Positions 13,969 to 15,251 of a stretch of DNA of 15,251 nt are shown here, in pieces. The translations under genes and the position numbers were made by a program. The stretch covers positions 1-15,251 of the forward strand of contig DASZZV010000387.1 of the NCBI GenBank assembly GCA_035544835.1. The letters run 5' to 3'. Below the pieces are notes generated by a model that did not search any database, had not been told where the DNA came from, and saw only the letters and a list, made by a program, of their open reading frames with translations. Positions within the stretch are counted from its first letter, which is position 1, and the number at the start of each line of letters is the position of its first letter. This stretch comes from DASZZV01 sp035544835 (GTDB taxonomy: Bacteria > Acidobacteriota > Thermoanaerobaculia > Gp7-AA8).

Positions 13969-14090
13969 CGGAGTGGCGGCATCTTTGCCGCGGCGGCGCC
14001 CCGCGCCGCCGTTCTCTCGAACGAGTCGAAATCCTACAGGGCGGCGGCGCGGGACGCCGCCGAGCCAGGCGACAGGATGTCGCCACTCCG
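13969..14090. repeat. GC-rich inverted repeat between the antiporter and amrS genes
   Basis: Outer arms CGGAGTGGCG (13969-13978) and CGCCACTCCG (14081-14090) pair exactly. Inner arms 13991-14010 and 14041-14061 (GGCGGCG...GCGCCGCC) pair with about one mismatch. It begins eight bases after the antiporter stop codon in transcription direction and may terminate it. No T-tract is present. Confidence 0.85.
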
Positions 14091-14098
14091 ATGAGCGT

Positions 14099-15166
14099 CT
14101 ACTGGATGAAAAAGATCGCCACCGCAATCATCGTGTACAGCGCCAGTAGCTGCACACCCTCGAACCAGTTCGTCTCTCCGTCCAAAACGAGGTAGGCAAC
14201 GATCGACACGGCGAGAGTCAGGGCGAGGATTTCGAAGGTAGTGAAAACCAGATCGAGAGGGTGACCGAGCGGGAAAGAGAGCAGCACCAGGATTGGGGTA
14301 ACGAAGAGCGCGATCTGGACGCTGGCTTGCGTCACGATGTTCAGTGCCAGATCCATCCGGTCGCGGGCGGCGAAGCGAACCGCACTGGAGTTCTCGGCGG
14401 CATTTCCAACCATGGCCAGGACGACAACGCCCATGAAAACCTCATTCAGCCCAAAGCGATGGCCGACTTCCTCCACGGCGTGCACCAGTCCCTCGGCAAC
14501 GAAGGCCATGACCACACTCGCCGCGACGAGAGTGATGATGGCTCGCTTCATCGGCCACAACTCTTCCTCGTCATGAGCCGGCTCATGGGAGGCTTTACCC
14601 AGCAGGTGCTGATGCGTGCGGAACGTGAACCAGAGTCCGCAGCCGTAGGTGACGAGAAGAATGATGGCCGTTCCGACCGAGACCTCGTGCATCAGCTCGG
14701 GGTGAGACGCTCCTCCCCCGGTCCGGAAAAAAAGCGCCGGAATCAGCAGCGCCGCCACGGCCACGACCATCTGGCCTGCGCTGGCCTCGGAAGCGAGCTG
14801 ATTGAATTTCTGCGAGTCGCGTTTCCATCCGCCCACCAGCATCGACAGGCCGCCGACGAAGAGCAGATTGCCGAGGATGGACCCGGTGAGAGATGCCTTG
14901 ACCACCTCCAGCAGCCCGGCGCGCACGGCGAAGATGGCGATAATCATCTCGGCCAGATTACCGAACGTAGCGTTGATCAAGGCACCCGAGCTCGGCCCGA
15001 GGTGGCGGGAAAGGTGGCCGGTGCTCTCACCGATAAAGGCGGCCAAAGGAATGACGGCCAGCGCCGAGAGAAGGAACAGGGGCACGGCCCCGAGGTGGAG
15101 AAAATTACAGGCGATCGCGAACGGTGCAAAAGCGAGGAGAACGAATTTCCACCAACGCACGATCAT
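14099..15166 (-). CDS. cax: Ca2+/H+ antiporter of the CaCA (CAX) family
   Basis: The 355-residue integral membrane protein has about eleven hydrophobic helices in two related halves. The first signature is ATFGNLAEMIIA (GNLAE at 69-73) and the second is MVGNAAENSSAV (GNAAE at 254-258), the paired ion-binding repeats of CAX antiporters. A cytoplasmic acidic linker with His and Glu (HEPAHDEEE, 194-202) lies between the halves, as in the family. It should export Ca2+ across the inner membrane in exchange for protons. The ATG at 15166 gives the expected length. It is likely transcribed on its own. Confidence 0.95.
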   Translation of the reverse strand: MIVRWWKFVLLAFAPFAIACNFLHLGAVPLFLLSALAVIPLAAFIGESTGHLSRHLGPSSGALINATFGNLAEMIIAIFAVRAGLLEVVKASLTGSILGNLLFVGGLSMLVGGWKRDSQKFNQLASEASAGQMVVAVAALLIPALFFRTGGGASHPELMHEVSVGTAIILLVTYGCGLWFTFRTHQHLLGKASHEPAHDEEELWPMKRAIITLVAASVVMAFVAEGLVHAVEEVGHRFGLNEVFMGVVVLAMVGNAAENSSAVRFAARDRMDLALNIVTQASVQIALFVTPILVLLSFPLGHPLDLVFTTFEILALTLAVSIVAYLVLDGETNWFEGVQLLALYTMIAVAIFFIQ

Positions 15167-15206
15167 GTCGGGTCAGTTTCCCGTTTGAGAAGCGGCCTGT
15201 CAACGT

Positions 15207-15251
15207 CTTGTCATCCTGAGCAAGGGACAGCGTGCGCGCTGCCACTGAGAA
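15207..15251. repeat. Partial GTCATCCTGAG-type repeat at window edge
   Basis: CTTGTCATCCTGAGC (15207-15221) matches the first 15 bases of the arm at 12686, and TGCCACTGAGA near the edge resembles the loop TGCCACTGGAGA of that copy. A small hairpin CAGCG/CGCTG lies between. The rest is cut by the window end. Confidence 0.8.

Overview
The window looks like a chromosomal segment of a diderm, high-GC environmental bacterium, most likely an acidobacterium or a close relative. This lineage guess is inference. It rests on the style of the Ser/Thr kinase N-terminus, the mix of TPR and DUF4388-like proteins, an outer-membrane lipoprotein, and the many dispersed palindromes (heptamer repeats and GTCATCCTGAG-type repeats). 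No 16S rRNA or marker phylogeny is available.

Left part (about 1-6080) is accessory DNA. It starts with the N-terminus of a Ser/Thr kinase (minus strand, cut by the window edge). Next come a VapBC module, a Crp/Fnr-type regulator truncated inside its cyclic-nucleotide domain, a YefM/YoeB-type module, and a convergent Phd/PIN module. From about 3207 to 5878 all genes are on the minus strand and have the layout of integron gene cassettes. Two long, mutually similar attC-like sites (3896-3987 and 4769-4866) and one degenerate one (about 3207-3337) each follow the 3' end of a gene or gene pair, and for one cassette the next start codon is a few bases after the site. Cassette cargo: a membrane zinc-ribbon protein, a PLD-like HDR-motif protein, and an overlapping pair of a small DUF5678-like protein and a retropepsin-like aspartic protease. 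No integrase is visible, so this would be a CALIN-like fragment or the distal part of a chromosomal integron. The accessory block ends at a tRNA-Gln(TTG) gene, and a 13-bp-period direct repeat lies just beyond its 3' end, as often seen where integrative elements enter tRNA genes.

Right part (about 6350-15251) is core-like. It holds ispE; a lolB-like lipoprotein gene coupled to a large periplasmic TPR protein gene; a divergent DUF4388/J-like/TPR protein; an operon of a Rieske ferredoxin and an alpha/beta hydrolase; a solitary AmmeMemoRadiSam radical SAM gene (amrS); and a CaCA-family Ca2+/H+ antiporter. The intergenic gaps here are filled with long inverted repeats: three copies of a GAATTGA-heptamer palindrome (one with perfect 37-bp arms), a perfect 34-bp-arm palindrome of the GTCATCCTGAG type, a GC-rich palindrome before the antiporter gene's 3' end, and a four-copy GATGTCN heptamer array. 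Two heptamer palindromes supply the last codons of neighbouring genes (ispE and the hydrolase).
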